From Polymyxa betae (lineage: Eukaryota > Endomyxa > Phytomyxea > Plasmodiophorida > Plasmodiophoridae), in contig RBZT01000353.1 of assembly GCA_003693705.1 (NCBI GenBank), positions 1 to 27,739 on the forward strand: a DNA stretch of 27,739 nt, given 5' to 3'. The position numbers were made by a program, and so were the translations under genes. The notes beneath the pieces were generated by a model. The model was not told the DNA's origin. It did not search any database and saw only the letters and a list, made by a program, of their open reading frames with translations. Shown in pieces: positions 1-9,373 of this stretch; positions within the stretch are counted from its first letter, which is position 1, and each line of letters opens with the position of its first letter.

Positions 1-225
1 CGAGCGTCACGCAGTAACAGATGATGAGCGGATGACCAATTGAGTCCTCGAGTTGGATTATCCGAATATTTCAAGATTCTGTTCTTCTGTAACAACCTCG
101 TTTATAAATCGGTCAGAAAGCGTGCATAGCTGGGGAATCTACTTCAAGGGATTTCACCACGGCAATCATCGGCAGGGCGCGTGCCGGGAGCGCGCTCTGA
201 AATTTACGACAGCAGACATTTAGCG

Positions 226-1511
226 ATGATGCAGTCGATCCCAGCGTCCTTCATCTGCCCGATCACGGGATCTCTGATGAAGGACCCGGTCATCGATACC
301 AACGAGAAACACATACGAGCGATGGGCTATCGAGAACTGGATCGAAGAAAAGGGAACATCTCCGACGACACGCAAGGCGCTGACACGGTCCGATCTACGA
401 CCGAATCGGGGCCTCCAGGACGCCATACTGGCCCAGTGTCCACCATTCCATCCGCAGCTGTATGATCGCGACCTGCAGAGATTTCTGGTGCCGCAGGACG
501 ACTGGAAGTCCGACTTTGCCGTCCTTCGGTCACGTTTGTAATACACGGATTGACAAAGGCGAGCTTACAGAGTTCCATGACAGGGGGAGCAGTCAACCCT
601 AGCGCAACCCTCCTGCATAGATGTAACGGCAAGGAAATGCGCGTCAAGATCGTCGATACGTTGAACTCCGAACTGAGTGACAGCTGTCCGCAGGAGGACT
701 TCCTCCGCAGTCTCTACGATGTTCATGATGCGGCCTGCAAAGAGTCCGATGGAATCCAGGCGATCTTCTACTGCCTGAGCAACCCTGCTGTTGAAAGCAG
801 CAAACTAAAATGCTTGGCGAAGGTCTACGGCAAAGAGGTCGCCAGCCAGTACACGATCTTCGTCATGAATGTGAACGATCGTCTGTACCTGACGATGAAA
901 GATTGCGTGGATTGGGACAGCAGTATCATGAAGACCTATCAGGAATGCTTCCAGGAAAAGCTTCCGGAGGATCGCGTCTGCTTCGTTTCGCTCTCCAGCA
1001 ATGACAAGATTCGGTGTCTGAGACAGTTTGGCGATGCGCTCGTGACAATATCCTCCCGGGATCCGATCTACCTAAATCCGTGCACGCCGCCCACGCATTT
1101 GGTCGACGCTGTTGTTCGGGCTCGTTCCAATTTGATGCAAGGAATGGACGTGTTCAAGGAGGAGTTCGAGTTCCCGCCGTCTCCGAAATCGATGGCGCAA
1201 CTGCTACATGCAGTAACCGTATTCCGAAAGCATTGCAGCTAAAATTGGATCAGGACGAAAAGACGAAGGAAACGGTTGATTCACACAGGTTTCTGTGGAC
1301 GATCGGGAAAGTCATTTACGAGCCTTTACAGAAGACCGAGAAAAAATTCGAACTTGTCGAGGAATTCCGTGAACGTGTCGAAGTATTCCGTGAGCAATGC
1401 GAACATATCCGATTGGAATCGTTGGCGTTCTCTGATAAGATTTCCATTCCTGCTAAATCGTCAGCAGTCTCGGTCTGCTACAATATTTCCCACACGATTT
1501 CAACCCTTTGA
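226..1511 (+). pseudogene. U-box plus AIG1-like GTPase gene, copy 1, frameshifted
   Basis: The best start is ATG 226 (or 229), just before a U-box N-terminus reading IPASFICPITGSLMKDPV. The U-box continues one frame later as NTYERWAIENWIEEKG, so one extra base lies near 305-312 (run of A). It stays in that frame to about 529, then returns to the first frame for a GTPase-like domain (about 535-1130). That domain aligns with copy 2 but lacks three P-loop residues and has DTLN in place of the G3 motif DTxG. Near 1215-1225 the frame changes again to a Lys/Glu-rich, coiled-coil-like C-terminus ending at 1511. U-boxes are E2-binding ubiquitin-ligase domains; AIG1/GIMAP-type GTPases act in immunity and at membranes in other eukaryotes. 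Three frame changes argue for a pseudogene unless they are assembly errors. I am sure of the U-box and fairly sure of the GTPase homology through copy 2. Confidence 0.75.
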
Positions 1512-1515
1512 AAAC

Positions 1516-2898
1516 ATGGCATTCAGGGCCGCGGACTCTTCAATCGCGACGAATTCCAATCGGGCGGATTTATCGTTACAGGCAGCGGTTTCAATCGATT
1601 CGTCGAATACGGCTCCAGCAGCTGCAGATCCCGATTCTGCGCAACTTCCAGTCTCGGTGCAGCCCATTACGACACGTGCTACCGGACTACAGCCGGCGAT
1701 TCCAACGGAGTTCCTATGACCGATATCGAACCGGGTCATGCAGGACCCCGTCACCGCACCGGACGGCCGCAACTACGATCGCGACGCGATCCTGCTCTCA
1801 ATACACCGTGGCGAATTCTCGTTCCCGATCCCGGACTTGGTTCCGAATCCGGACTTGAAAGCACGGATTGGCGCGGCCCCTTTCCAGCCTCAAGTCTACA
1901 ACAAAGATCTGAGTACCTATCTTGGGCCGGATTACGACTAGAAGGCCGAAGTGATTCCACGGCAACAGCGTCGATCTGCCATGATTATTTTACACGGACT
2001 TTGCAATTCCGGAAAGTCGACGTTAACCCAACACCTGACCGGAGGCCGCCGGAACCCTAGCGGGACGGTCACTCCCAGACTGCATAGAATTCATACGAAT
2101 GGATTCGATCTGAAGGTGATCGATACGATCGGGATGGGCGGAGGCCACCGTGCCGCGGACATGGTCACGGGTCTCTTTGAAGCCCGAGATCTGGCCTACA
2201 GACAGCAGGAACCGCTGCAGGCCGTCTTCTTCATGATCGACAAAGACATTGATCAGGATCGCCTGGTGAAATACATGGCGCCATTAACATCGGTGTATGA
2301 GATGGACGTCCTCGTTCGTTCTACGTTCTTGTTAATCAATGGCGGCGAACGATAGCCATCGACCAGGCAACAGGTCCGGGATATCAGCTCCAAATGGGAC
2401 ACATTCATTGACGGATCCATTGTTGCTGGTTTTGTCCGTTACATCTCTCTCTCTAACGACGACTTGAATCGGTTGCCTGAGACAGTTCGGTGATGTGTTG
2501 ACGGAGACGGGCGCGCGGGATGGTTTTGTCTTGAAGCCGCGTCCTCCGCCGTTACCGGAGAAATTAGCATTGAGATTCCGGGAAGCGTTCGACTTGTTTC
2601 TGCAGCGGTCCGACCTGTCCAGAGACTGTTTCGAGGTCCCGCAACCAAAGACGATTCCGGAATTGCTGCAAGTCTTGGTGGTTTATCCCAAAGAAATCCT
2701 GGAACCGAACGATCAGAGAAAGAATGTCACTGGTGCTTTGATGAAAAAGGCCGAAGGAAAAAAATCGTTCAAATCTGGGGAATTTCGAAATTCCCAATTT
2801 TAATGCTCTCAGAATTTACTCAAGCTCTTGATGCTGCAAAGAAATTCGAAGAGCGGTGTAACGAAATGCGGATGAACATCCTGAAATTGCTCACGTAA
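1516..2898 (+). pseudogene. U-box plus AIG1-like GTPase gene, copy 2, with nonsense codons
   Basis: ATG 1516 opens a Ser/Ala-rich N-terminus of about 60 residues, then a U-box (IPTEFL, stop, PISNRVMQDPV). TGA stands at 1717-1719 exactly where copy 1 has the U-box Cys. The U-box continues as DGRNYDRDAI in the same frame. A TAG at 1939-1941 stands where copy 1 has Trp. The same frame then gives a GTPase with a good P-loop (GLCNSGKST, around 1999) and G3 motif (VIDTIGMGGG, around 2115), as in AIG1-like proteins. A third in-frame stop (TAG 2353-2355) and a one-base insertion near 2475 (GCCTGAGACAG against GTCTGAGACAG in copy 1) follow. The C-terminal coiled-coil-like end (SEFTQALDAAKKFEERC) lies in yet another frame and stops at 2898. 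The P-loop is intact here but lost in copy 1. Copy 2 starts 4 bp after copy 1 stops. Confidence 0.75.
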
Positions 2899-2921
2899 CA
2901 AGTCCCAGGGCCGTGCAGATT

Positions 2922-3428
2922 CTATTCATAAAAACACTTTGGCACCGAGTATATCATTGCCTCGCTCCGATATCCTCCCACAAAACAGAGGAATCTTTGC
3001 CCAGCCTTGATGGCGTCGTCTTGCTGAAGAGGAGGCATTCGATTGCCAAGGAAGATTCGGTCTTTTTTGCAATTGACGTAGTCACGGAGATCCTCAAGAT
3101 CGAGAACGGAATCAGGGGCAGTACGATTAGCGTGGCAGATTATCAACGCGACGACCTGCGGGCCCAACGAACCCAGTAGAGCGGACAGGACAGGGACCAG
3201 TACGTTCGGGTTGCCCAACTGATGGTTGGACACGACTAAAAGCCATCGCAAAACACCAAAGTGATCAGCTGATAGCAATATTGCCAGATATAGCTCTATG
3301 GACAGATGGCAGTCTCTGATGCAGCCTCTCAGACGAACGTGCAGCCGCCATTTATCCAAATATCGGGACAAGATACTCACAGACTCCGATGTCAGCTCAG
3401 GCCATCTTGTTCGTATCTGAGACTCCAT
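2922..3428 (-). CDS. Hypothetical protein, 168 aa, unrecognised
   Basis: An ATG-initiated open frame of 168 codons on minus, starting MESQIRTRWPEL. It has hydrophobic stretches (LYLAILLSADHF, VLVPVLSALLGSLG) but no clear membrane topology and no motif I know. It converges on the U-box/GTPase copy 2, ending 24 bp beyond that gene's stop. Shorter plus-strand frames overlap it at both ends. It may be chance or a decayed gene; nothing in the sequence proves expression. Confidence 0.3.
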   Translation of the reverse strand: MESQIRTRWPELTSESVSILSRYLDKWRLHVRLRGCIRDCHLSIELYLAILLSADHFGVLRWLLVVSNHQLGNPNVLVPVLSALLGSLGPQVVALIICHANRTAPDSVLDLEDLRDYVNCKKDRIFLGNRMPPLQQDDAIKAGQRFLCFVGGYRSEAMIYSVPKCFYE

Positions 3429-3778
3429 TTCGCTTTGATTCTTGTTCTTGTGACATCAATTCCAGAAGCGATCCTAATCGACACCTTCAACCGATTAAAT
3501 CGGTTTCTCCAATTTTTTATCAAAATCCAAAGCGGCTTTTTACTCTGCCCTAACAGCTAACAACTTAACGATTGATTTAAATTAGAAACAATTGCAACAG
3601 AAGAAACTTTGAAAAAAGTTGCTGAAAGAACTGTCTGATATTGATATTTGATGAAGGAATGGTTCTGGGTTTTGTGTTCAAATCGCAGTGTCTCAAATAA
3701 ATCAAAAGGTCAGATAATCACAGCTGGTGTCACTGTAGCAAACTAGCAGAGTCGGCCTTGCTGTTGGATGTGACCGCC

Positions 3779-3795
3779 AAACCCTAACCCTATTA
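3779..3795 (-). repeat. Interstitial telomere-like motif
   Basis: Contains AACCCTAACCCTA, two tandem CCCTAA units. One of 15 exact TTAGGGTT/AACCCTAA octamers in the window. Confidence 0.8.
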
Positions 3796-4021
3796 GGAAA
3801 GGGCAAACCATTCGCTGCCAATATCGACTTCAGTCTGCCCCTCTCACTCCATCAGTGCCACGTCAGTATCACAGCGAGCCGATCCTGCCGTGACGGAGTC
3901 CACAGCCCGCTCACGCGTCCAGCTGTCAATTTGAATTTTCCTTTAACCCATCTTCCAGATATTCGCTTGAAATTGAATCTATCAGATCTAACGTAGCGAA
4001 AGTTCTTGGTGATGACACATT

Positions 4022-4039
4022 GGTTAGGGTTTAGGTTTT
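4022..4039 (+). repeat. Interstitial telomere-like motif
   Basis: Contains GGTTAGGGTTTAGG, a TTAGGG unit followed by a TTTAGG unit, 150 bp past the stop of the minus-strand BTB gene. Confidence 0.8.
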
Positions 4040-4187
4040 GTAGTCACGTATCTGCCAACGAATCTGTATTGGAATCTTTTAATTTTGTCGCTTCGTTTTC
4101 CCACCGATTAAGCAATGTTTTTGATCGATTTTGTTCAACTGGTCGCCCCCATATAGGCGGATGAAATTGGACGCCTGAAAGGTCGAC

Positions 4188-5076
4188 TCACGCCAGAATC
4201 CGTTCATTTGTTAGCGGACAAAGCTTATTCAGAGACCTTTCTAGAGTGCGGAAATAAGTGCAGCCCGGCTCACAAGCCGTATTGCAGAGTCCGCGCCATT
4301 CGGGGTTCGACACCGCCTCTACAATCGCCGATTTGCAGCGTTTACAGAACGCCCGCTCATACAGCGTCGTCAGCTGAAAGATGTAGAGTTTCCAGGGCTG
4401 CTGCGCCCTATCCAGCATACTATATAGAGAGATCAGATAGAGCGGGATAGATAGCCCAGATAGTGTGCTCATACAATGGTTCGGACTTGAACCAAGGCTG
4501 TTGTATAGCCCAGGAGGCCAAGCGGCAGCACAATTCCAGATCGAGGCGATTCTCGAACGCGATCCGCAGCAACAGCACGTCATAGGGTAACAGCAGCGCC
4601 AGGTTACGGCACGTTTCACGCATCCCGTCGCATTTATAGCGCTCGCAGATCACCAGCATGTCGTACAGGACCTCGGTGCTGAATCGCCGCCCACGGACTT
4701 CGTACACCCAATCGAGAAAGAGCCGAAACCGCCCGGCGTCGTCGTCGATCACGATCTTCGACGTGACTTCGGTCTCGAGGTCGGGCGGGCTGGCACGACG
4801 CCGACCCTCCCGGAACAGCTGGCGAAAGAACGCCGATCGCGTGGCCAGCACGACCTTGTGGACGCGGAATCGATCGGGGTCGTCGCGACCGACGTTCACC
4901 TCGATGAGGACGTCGCCGTCGTCGTACCAGTGCTGCGGGCCCAGGTCGGGATCCGAACCCACGGAATGCATATGGTTGGGGGGTGGGGCCAACACGACCC
5001 TGAACGAGATTGATGTCGAATGAATGGCTTCGGAGGGTGGAATTTCGTCTGGAGGCCACGCACACGCCCGATCCAT
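4188..5076 (-). CDS. BTB/POZ domain protein, two exons (4475-5076 and 4188-4407)
   Basis: Spliced product of 273 aa. Start ATG at 5076-5074; stop TGA at 4188. BTB core at residues about 50-150: HWYDDGDVLIEV, FRVHKVVLATRSAFFRQLF, RFRLFLDWVYEV, ICERYKCDGM. A helical BACK-like part follows (ENRLDLELCCRLASWAIQQ). Exon 2 encodes QPWKLYIFQL and a Cys-rich tail with CKRC, NPEW and CEPGC. The intron (GTATGAG...GGATAG, 67 bp) keeps frame and sits where the paralog at 12745 is also split. BTB proteins are dimerising adaptors, often for Cullin-3 ubiquitin ligases; the target is unknown. No break is visible, and exon 1 is more GC-rich than the other BTB copies, so this looks older and functional. An inner Met at residue 36 is an alternative start. 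Confidence 0.8.
4408..4474 (-). other. Intron of the minus-strand BTB gene, 67 bp
   Basis: Reads GTATGAG at the 5' end and ends GGATAG on minus. Removing it joins SEPL to AQQPWK in frame and matches the exon junction of the paralogs. A later AG (GCGCAG, ending at 4401) gives the wrong frame. Confidence 0.65.
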
Positions 5077-5197
5077 GGATGGCGTGTTGTTTCATCCAGG
5101 TTGAAAAGTTTTGGGAAATTTCAGATTGTAGAAATGAGAAATGATGTGCACCAGCAGAACTTGCATTTCAGCCTTTTGTTTCCGTGGGCAACTTTTC

Positions 5198-5211
5198 TAG
5201 GGTTAGGGTTT
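5198..5211 (+). repeat. Interstitial telomere-like motif
   Basis: Reads TAGGGTTAGGGTTT, nearly two tandem units, about 120 bp upstream of the BTB start at 5076. Confidence 0.8.
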
Positions 5212-5369
5212 GCTGGAAGTGCAGAGAGTCGATATCAAGGGGCAAAATAGGATATCCAAATCTCAAATACAGAGCAGAGCTGTCCTCACAAAATCTGAAT
5301 ATATGTTAATATCGTCGTTAAACACGGGCCGTACTAGATCATCGATGATCGCATAGACTCTGGAGGGAC

Positions 5370-5377
5370 TTAGGGTT
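5370..5377 (+). repeat. Interstitial telomere-like octamer
   Basis: Exact TTAGGGTT in an intergenic stretch. Confidence 0.6.
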
Positions 5378-6477
5378 TCGCAGCCTTTGCAGGGTGCAAA
5401 CCGAGTAGTAGCCTTAGAACTGGAACAGCGCGTCTCGGAAGCACTGAGCATGGCCGTCATCATCGCATCGCCTTTGCAGCATTCCGGAATCCCTGACAGC
5501 AACACCCGAGGTGTCAATACGATGGCAGGAAACTTCAAGCAGAGAGAGAATCTGCAAATGACAAAGACGGCGCTGCGCAGCCTGTCGGGTTGCGCTGACA
5601 GGCAGCAGCATCCTCCAGTCGAAAGAATTTGCCCAAAAACCGCGCATGTGTTTTTGCGCAAAAAACTCCCTTTCCTTGAAAAAGTTGAATTTCCTAGAAA
5701 TGCGCAACGTCAGAGCCTGCGCAGTCTTTTGTGCTCACGCCCAGCGAATATCAACGGCAACTTGTTTCTCAAGCCCGAAATCTTCAAATTTGGAGCGCAT
5801 CGGTCAGATTCCATAAATGCCGGACGTGTTATCATAAAAATTTTTGAGTATCGGTCGAAAGTGCGCCAATTTTCTCTGACGTGACTCCCCACTGTTCGGA
5901 TATTCAAACTGTTTTGCAATTGTCGCAACTGCGGCAAGTATCAAGTGGCGCAGTTTTATATCATATTTAGTGCTGGAGCCACCCGACAATCTCGCCCTCG
6001 CTTAGATTTCTTAGATTTTGTCAAGAGAGGGAAGGTCAGTGTGCTCCTACCTGTAATGGGGCCTCGCTGGGTTTCCAGCCGACAATCAAGGATCAGCTCG
6101 AGAAGCAGAAGCAAGCGAAGACGGTTGCTGGGAATAGTCGCCATGGCAACGGAGGCTCGCGAACCCGAAGTTGGCCATTCTAGTCTATAAAAAGTGACTG
6201 CTATAGCGTATCCAGCTATTAAAAGGTCTGATTATGTCATTTTTTCATTATTTTTTTAAGATGGTAAAGAATATCGGGAATGGTGATTCCGCTCTTGATC
6301 ATTGACATTATGTCATCTATCCAGTGAATGCTGCGCGTTTGTTCTGTTATTCGAGAGATCGTCTTTAACCCATTGCTGCAACGTTCTTCGGGGGATATTT
6401 ATCCCTAGCTCTTCCGCGACTGCCAAATGCTTTCGTAATCTCGATGGCTTGAGGAAGGTTTGCACAAAATCCAAAAC

Positions 6478-6575
6478 GTCCTTGTCAGGCATTGCAGCCG
6501 TGAAACCTCAGGGTAACTCTTCATGCGAAACTACGAAAATTCGACTCAAAATCACTCTCTATAGTGTATAGGGTT
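6478..6575 (+). repeat. Dispersed repeat, inverted copy at 25070-25142
   Basis: Shares TCCTTGTCAGGCAT, then GCAGC, TTCATGC and CAAAATCAC...CTATAGTGT in the same order with the reverse complement of 25070-25142. In both copies the sequence could encode LSGIAA followed by a short tail, so it may be the 3' end of a mobile element or of a small gene family. Confidence 0.5.
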
Positions 6576-6680
6576 GCGCCACTCTGTAAGTTGTCACAAA
6601 CAGCGTCACAACATTCATAGTTCCTGTCACCCTATTGTGACTCCTCTACTAGCGCATGTCGTATTCCGAAAATGCCTGAA

Positions 6681-6688
6681 TTAGGGTT
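6681..6688 (+). repeat. Interstitial telomere-like octamer
   Basis: Exact TTAGGGTT, 190 bp before the start of the first seven-helix gene. Confidence 0.6.
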
Positions 6689-6737
6689 TCATTATATGCG
6701 ACCCACCCAATCAATCGTTTTGCTGGAACCCAAAGTG

Positions 6738-6746
6738 AAACCCTAA
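6738..6746 (-). promoter_or_regulatory. Telo-box-like motif upstream of the seven-helix gene
   Basis: AAACCCTAA, the exact form of the plant telo-box promoter element, 132 bp before ATG 6878. A regulatory role here is inferred from position only. Confidence 0.35.
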
Positions 6747-6877
6747 GCCAGTGGTCGAAGGCCCCGTCACACTTGGCTCGGGCGCAGCCCTTGGGTGGAC
6801 GGAAACGAATCTCCAGCTCGTCCCCCCCTTCTCATACTTCTTCGCCAGCTGATGAGATCGGGCGCTCTCCCTTCTCC

Positions 6878-7765
6878 ATGATCGCCTCGACGCACGAGCT
6901 CCTGATCACCGCCCTGTTAACGATCCTCTCCATCACGATCCTCATCTTCAGCGGTCTCCAATACCACAGCTACAATCCGAAAGCCACGAAATGGAACCTG
7001 CTGAACCTGTTCTCCGCCTTCATCATGCTGTTAACGGCCGGCTCTCTCATCCCGCAATACTTCCTCTTGGGGCGTACTGCCCACGAATGCTGCCTGCTCC
7101 ATCACTTCGCCGGCACCATCACCATCGTCACCGTCGTCCTCACCAAAGTCTTCTTCCTGGCTCGCTCCAGCCAGGTCCTATCGTCGGGTCGCGCCCTCAA
7201 TCGCCTCGACCTGATTCTCTACTCGCTCTTGCTCTTTCACATCTGCTATTGCATCGTTTTCTTCAACCTGAACGTGAAAACGGCGGTCGTACCGCCCCAG
7301 AACCTATGTCTGGTCGAGCTCGATACGGATATGTTCGCGGCCTTGGGCGTCCTTGTCCCGAAGGTGTTGGAATGCGTGATAAACGTGAGGTTTATTTCGC
7401 ATATTTTCGTGACGACGCAGACGGCGTCGAAGGCGACGGGCGGGAATCATTCGCGAGCGCCGCGACGCCTGATCATCGTGACGTGCGCGATCAGCGCGAT
7501 CAGCATGATCGTGTCGTTGACGTTGCTGCTGTGGATTACGGAGACGTTGCGGATTCCGGATCGATCGTTGATGACGCCTTTGATCGCCTTCTGGCAGGTG
7601 TTCGAAGTTTGTGCGACGGCTTGGCCCACGATCATCATTCGAGTGTTGAAGATGGTCAGCGCGGAAGCCGATCCGAATCCAGCCACACGACGACGAACCC
7701 TAACCCGGGTTCACGATGTCCTTGTCAATGCTTTTGTGGTTTCTCATTCCACAGCTATATCTTGA
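6878..7765 (+). CDS. Seven-transmembrane protein, paralog 1
   Basis: Product 295 aa from ATG 6878; the frame is open further upstream, but without an ATG. Seven hydrophobic segments at about residues 7-27, 41-63, 72-95, 111-130, 149-172, 199-218 and 230-252 suggest an integral membrane protein with receptor-like topology. Landmarks shared with the gene at 10538 are YNPKAT (loop 1), LIPQYF, EC-LLHHFAG at helix 3, a Pro-Lys in helix 5, PRRLIIVT before helix 6, and a Trp-Pro in helix 7 with IIIRVLK after it. It lacks the DRY and NPxxY motifs of class A receptors, so it is not a standard GPCR and the ligand is unknown. A telomere-like motif (7696) lies in the coding sequence just after helix 7, and the last 25 residues do not match the paralog. 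AATAAA at 7808 is a likely polyadenylation signal. Confidence 0.8.
   Translation: MIASTHELLITALLTILSITILIFSGLQYHSYNPKATKWNLLNLFSAFIMLLTAGSLIPQYFLLGRTAHECCLLHHFAGTITIVTVVLTKVFFLARSSQVLSSGRALNRLDLILYSLLLFHICYCIVFFNLNVKTAVVPPQNLCLVELDTDMFAALGVLVPKVLECVINVRFISHIFVTTQTASKATGGNHSRAPRRLIIVTCAISAISMIVSLTLLLWITETLRIPDRSLMTPLIAFWQVFEVCATAWPTIIIRVLKMVSAEADPNPATRRRTLTRVHDVLVNAFVVSHSTAIS
7696..7706 (-). repeat. Telomere-like motif inside the tail of the seven-helix gene
   Basis: AACCCTAACCC within the C-terminal tail codons. The paralog's tail differs from here on, so this may mark a replaced gene end. Confidence 0.6.
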
Positions 7766-7807
7766 CATCAGGCCAGATTCGGATGCAAAACGATACGAGA
7801 AATGGTG

Positions 7808-7813
7808 AATAAA
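7808..7813 (+). terminator. Putative polyadenylation signal
   Basis: AATAAA, 43 bp past the stop of the seven-helix gene 1. Assigned by consensus and position. Confidence 0.5.
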
Positions 7814-8458
7814 TTGTATAAAACGCAGTGGTCGGGAAAGAATAATTTCTGGTCAGGAATTATTTTTATTCCCTCCTGAGAATGATGTATTTTTGAGTTT
7901 ACCAATGGTGATTTAATCCGGGAAGGTTGTTCAATAAAAGGAGCTAGTCATGGATATGGATGGAATAATTTTCAGATCTATTCGTAATCGGACACTGTTA
8001 GATCGGAGTGGAAATATATAGGTAGAGACAGGTTGAGCGGAAGGAGATAGATGTGTGATTCCACGGCAAAATTTCGTCCTTCAAAGTGTCAAAGACACAG
8101 AAAGGTGAATCGAATGAGACGTTCCAAGTGTATTCGACAATTAGAATGAATAAACAAAAGGAGAAAGAGTCACAGGAGCGCAATCAAATTTGTAGCTGCT
8201 GGTTGTACTGGGCGTCGTATCCCCGACACGTCATTCATGACGCCGATCTTGGCTTTCGACCTGGAATTCGAAGCGTTTTGCGCCCATTATTCGGTTCCTG
8301 AAACAGCGTAGGTCGAGCGACGGGTGAAGGCAGTACGACCGACGCATGGAGGAGCTATCACTGGCGGCGGACAGATCGATGTGGAGAAGACTCCGGGTGG
8401 CGGCTGGGAGGGATAGATACCAGCGATATTGAACTACAGAAGATTGGAGATTGTTGAA

Positions 8459-8472
8459 AACCCTAAACCCTA
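8459..8472 (-). repeat. Interstitial telomere-like motif
   Basis: AACCCTAAACCCTA, a seven-base spacing (CCCTAAA) next to the six-base form. Confidence 0.75.
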
Positions 8473-9046
8473 TCATGTTTGACGCTCTGTTATTCAACAG
8501 AAGCTTGAATGCAATCGCACAATAAAATCTTTGCTTCGATACAACTCTCGTTCTTCCGGACTTGACTGATTGATAGAAATGAAATCGATTTTGCTTGATG
8601 TAAATCACAATCAGACCTTTTCAGTTATTCGAACCCGAAATTCAGTTACGTTGGATTCGTATTTCGGTCAAGTTCTTCGATATTGTTCTGTAGCACGCTT
8701 ATAAGAAGGACTTTAGAACCAAATCGGATCCATAGGGTTTCATAGACATTGCTGTATCAACGAACCCTGTATATGGAAACACCGTGCTGATCCATGAAGC
8801 TGCCGAGAGCATCTCCTTAGAAAGACCCAACCAGGGCTCTATCGTGAAACGATTGTGGTGAGCGATTCATTTCTTTCGCACGGTTTGAGAGTCTTCCGTA
8901 GGCATGTAACGGAAAACTAGGTAACGCTACGTCAGATTTTCAATGGAGCAGTAGACGCCTGAAAAAGTTTGCAATGTTACCGAATCCTTCGATTGCTGTT
9001 ACAGAATTCGTGTTACATCGAGTCATCAAGACGACAGCGGGGACTT

Positions 9047-9066
9047 AAGGTTAGGGTTAGGGTTTA
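9047..9066 (+). repeat. Interstitial telomere-like array, the longest in the window
   Basis: TTAGGGTTAGGGTTTA inside 9047-9066: two perfect TTAGGG units followed by a TTTA. Contains two of the 15 octamers, overlapping. Confidence 0.85.
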
Positions 9067-9307
9067 ATCTGTTACAGTCGCCTGTCCAACTCGCTTCGAA
9101 AAGCGTATTCGGAAAAGCTCTTAACAATACTCCTCCTCGCAACAGCATTCAGTGTCGTACTAGCCCAGCATCACACTTGTAGGGTTTAAGTGATCTCTTC
9201 TAACAAATTTTGTATTGCCGAGTTGAACCCGCTTGCAGCGTCCACGCTCGGGTTTTCGATGCCAGGAATTTTGTGATTCTGTAATCAGTATTGGATTTAT
9301 ATGGAGT

Positions 9308-9373
9308 TATGTTACGTCGACAAGCATGACAGGGAATTTTTATGTTACCTCGACCAGCAAGACAGGGAATTGA
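9308..9373 (+). repeat. Tandem 33-bp direct repeat, two copies
   Basis: Both units carry TATGTTAC, TCGAC, AGCA and GACAGGGAATT in order, differing at a few positions. No coding frame is associated. Confidence 0.65.

Larger units (their letters stand above)
3429..4187. other. Intergenic, no gene recognised; two telomere-like motifs
   Basis: About 760 bp without a convincing frame. It holds telomere-like motifs at 3779-3795 (AACCCTAACCCTATTA) and 4022-4039 (GGTTAGGGTTTAGG). They point in opposite directions and lie 230 bp apart. Nothing else stands out. Confidence 0.6.
5077..6877. other. Intergenic, 1.8 kb, no recognised gene
   Basis: Open frames exist (5387-5884 plus, 165 aa; 5263-5661 minus, 132 aa), but they overlap each other, start without convincing context and show no family motif. 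Contents I can support are four telomere-like motifs (5198-5211, 5370-5377, 6681-6688, 6738-6746) and a segment at 6478-6575 that recurs inverted at 25070-25142. The motifs at 6681 and 6738 lie 190 and 132 bp before the first seven-helix gene, so a promoter role is possible. Confidence 0.55.

Noticed and set aside
1213-1238. A 26-bp GT-AG intron that would join two frames of the U-box/GTPase copy 1
   Set aside because: It fits the phase, but copy 2 has coding sequence homologous to the supposed intron (LLQVLVVYPKEIL against LLHAVTV and IPKALQ), so a one-base frameshift explains it better.
1717-1719. TGA as selenocysteine or Cys in the U-box
   Set aside because: TGA ends several intact genes here, and two further stops follow in the same frame.
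5263-5884. Protein genes on either strand (132 and 165 codons)
   Set aside because: They overlap on opposite strands and show no motif or paralog in the window.
8334-8420. End of a LINE reverse transcriptase (Arg/Trp-rich plus frame)
   Set aside because: Too short, with no catalytic motif and no poly-A or target duplication.
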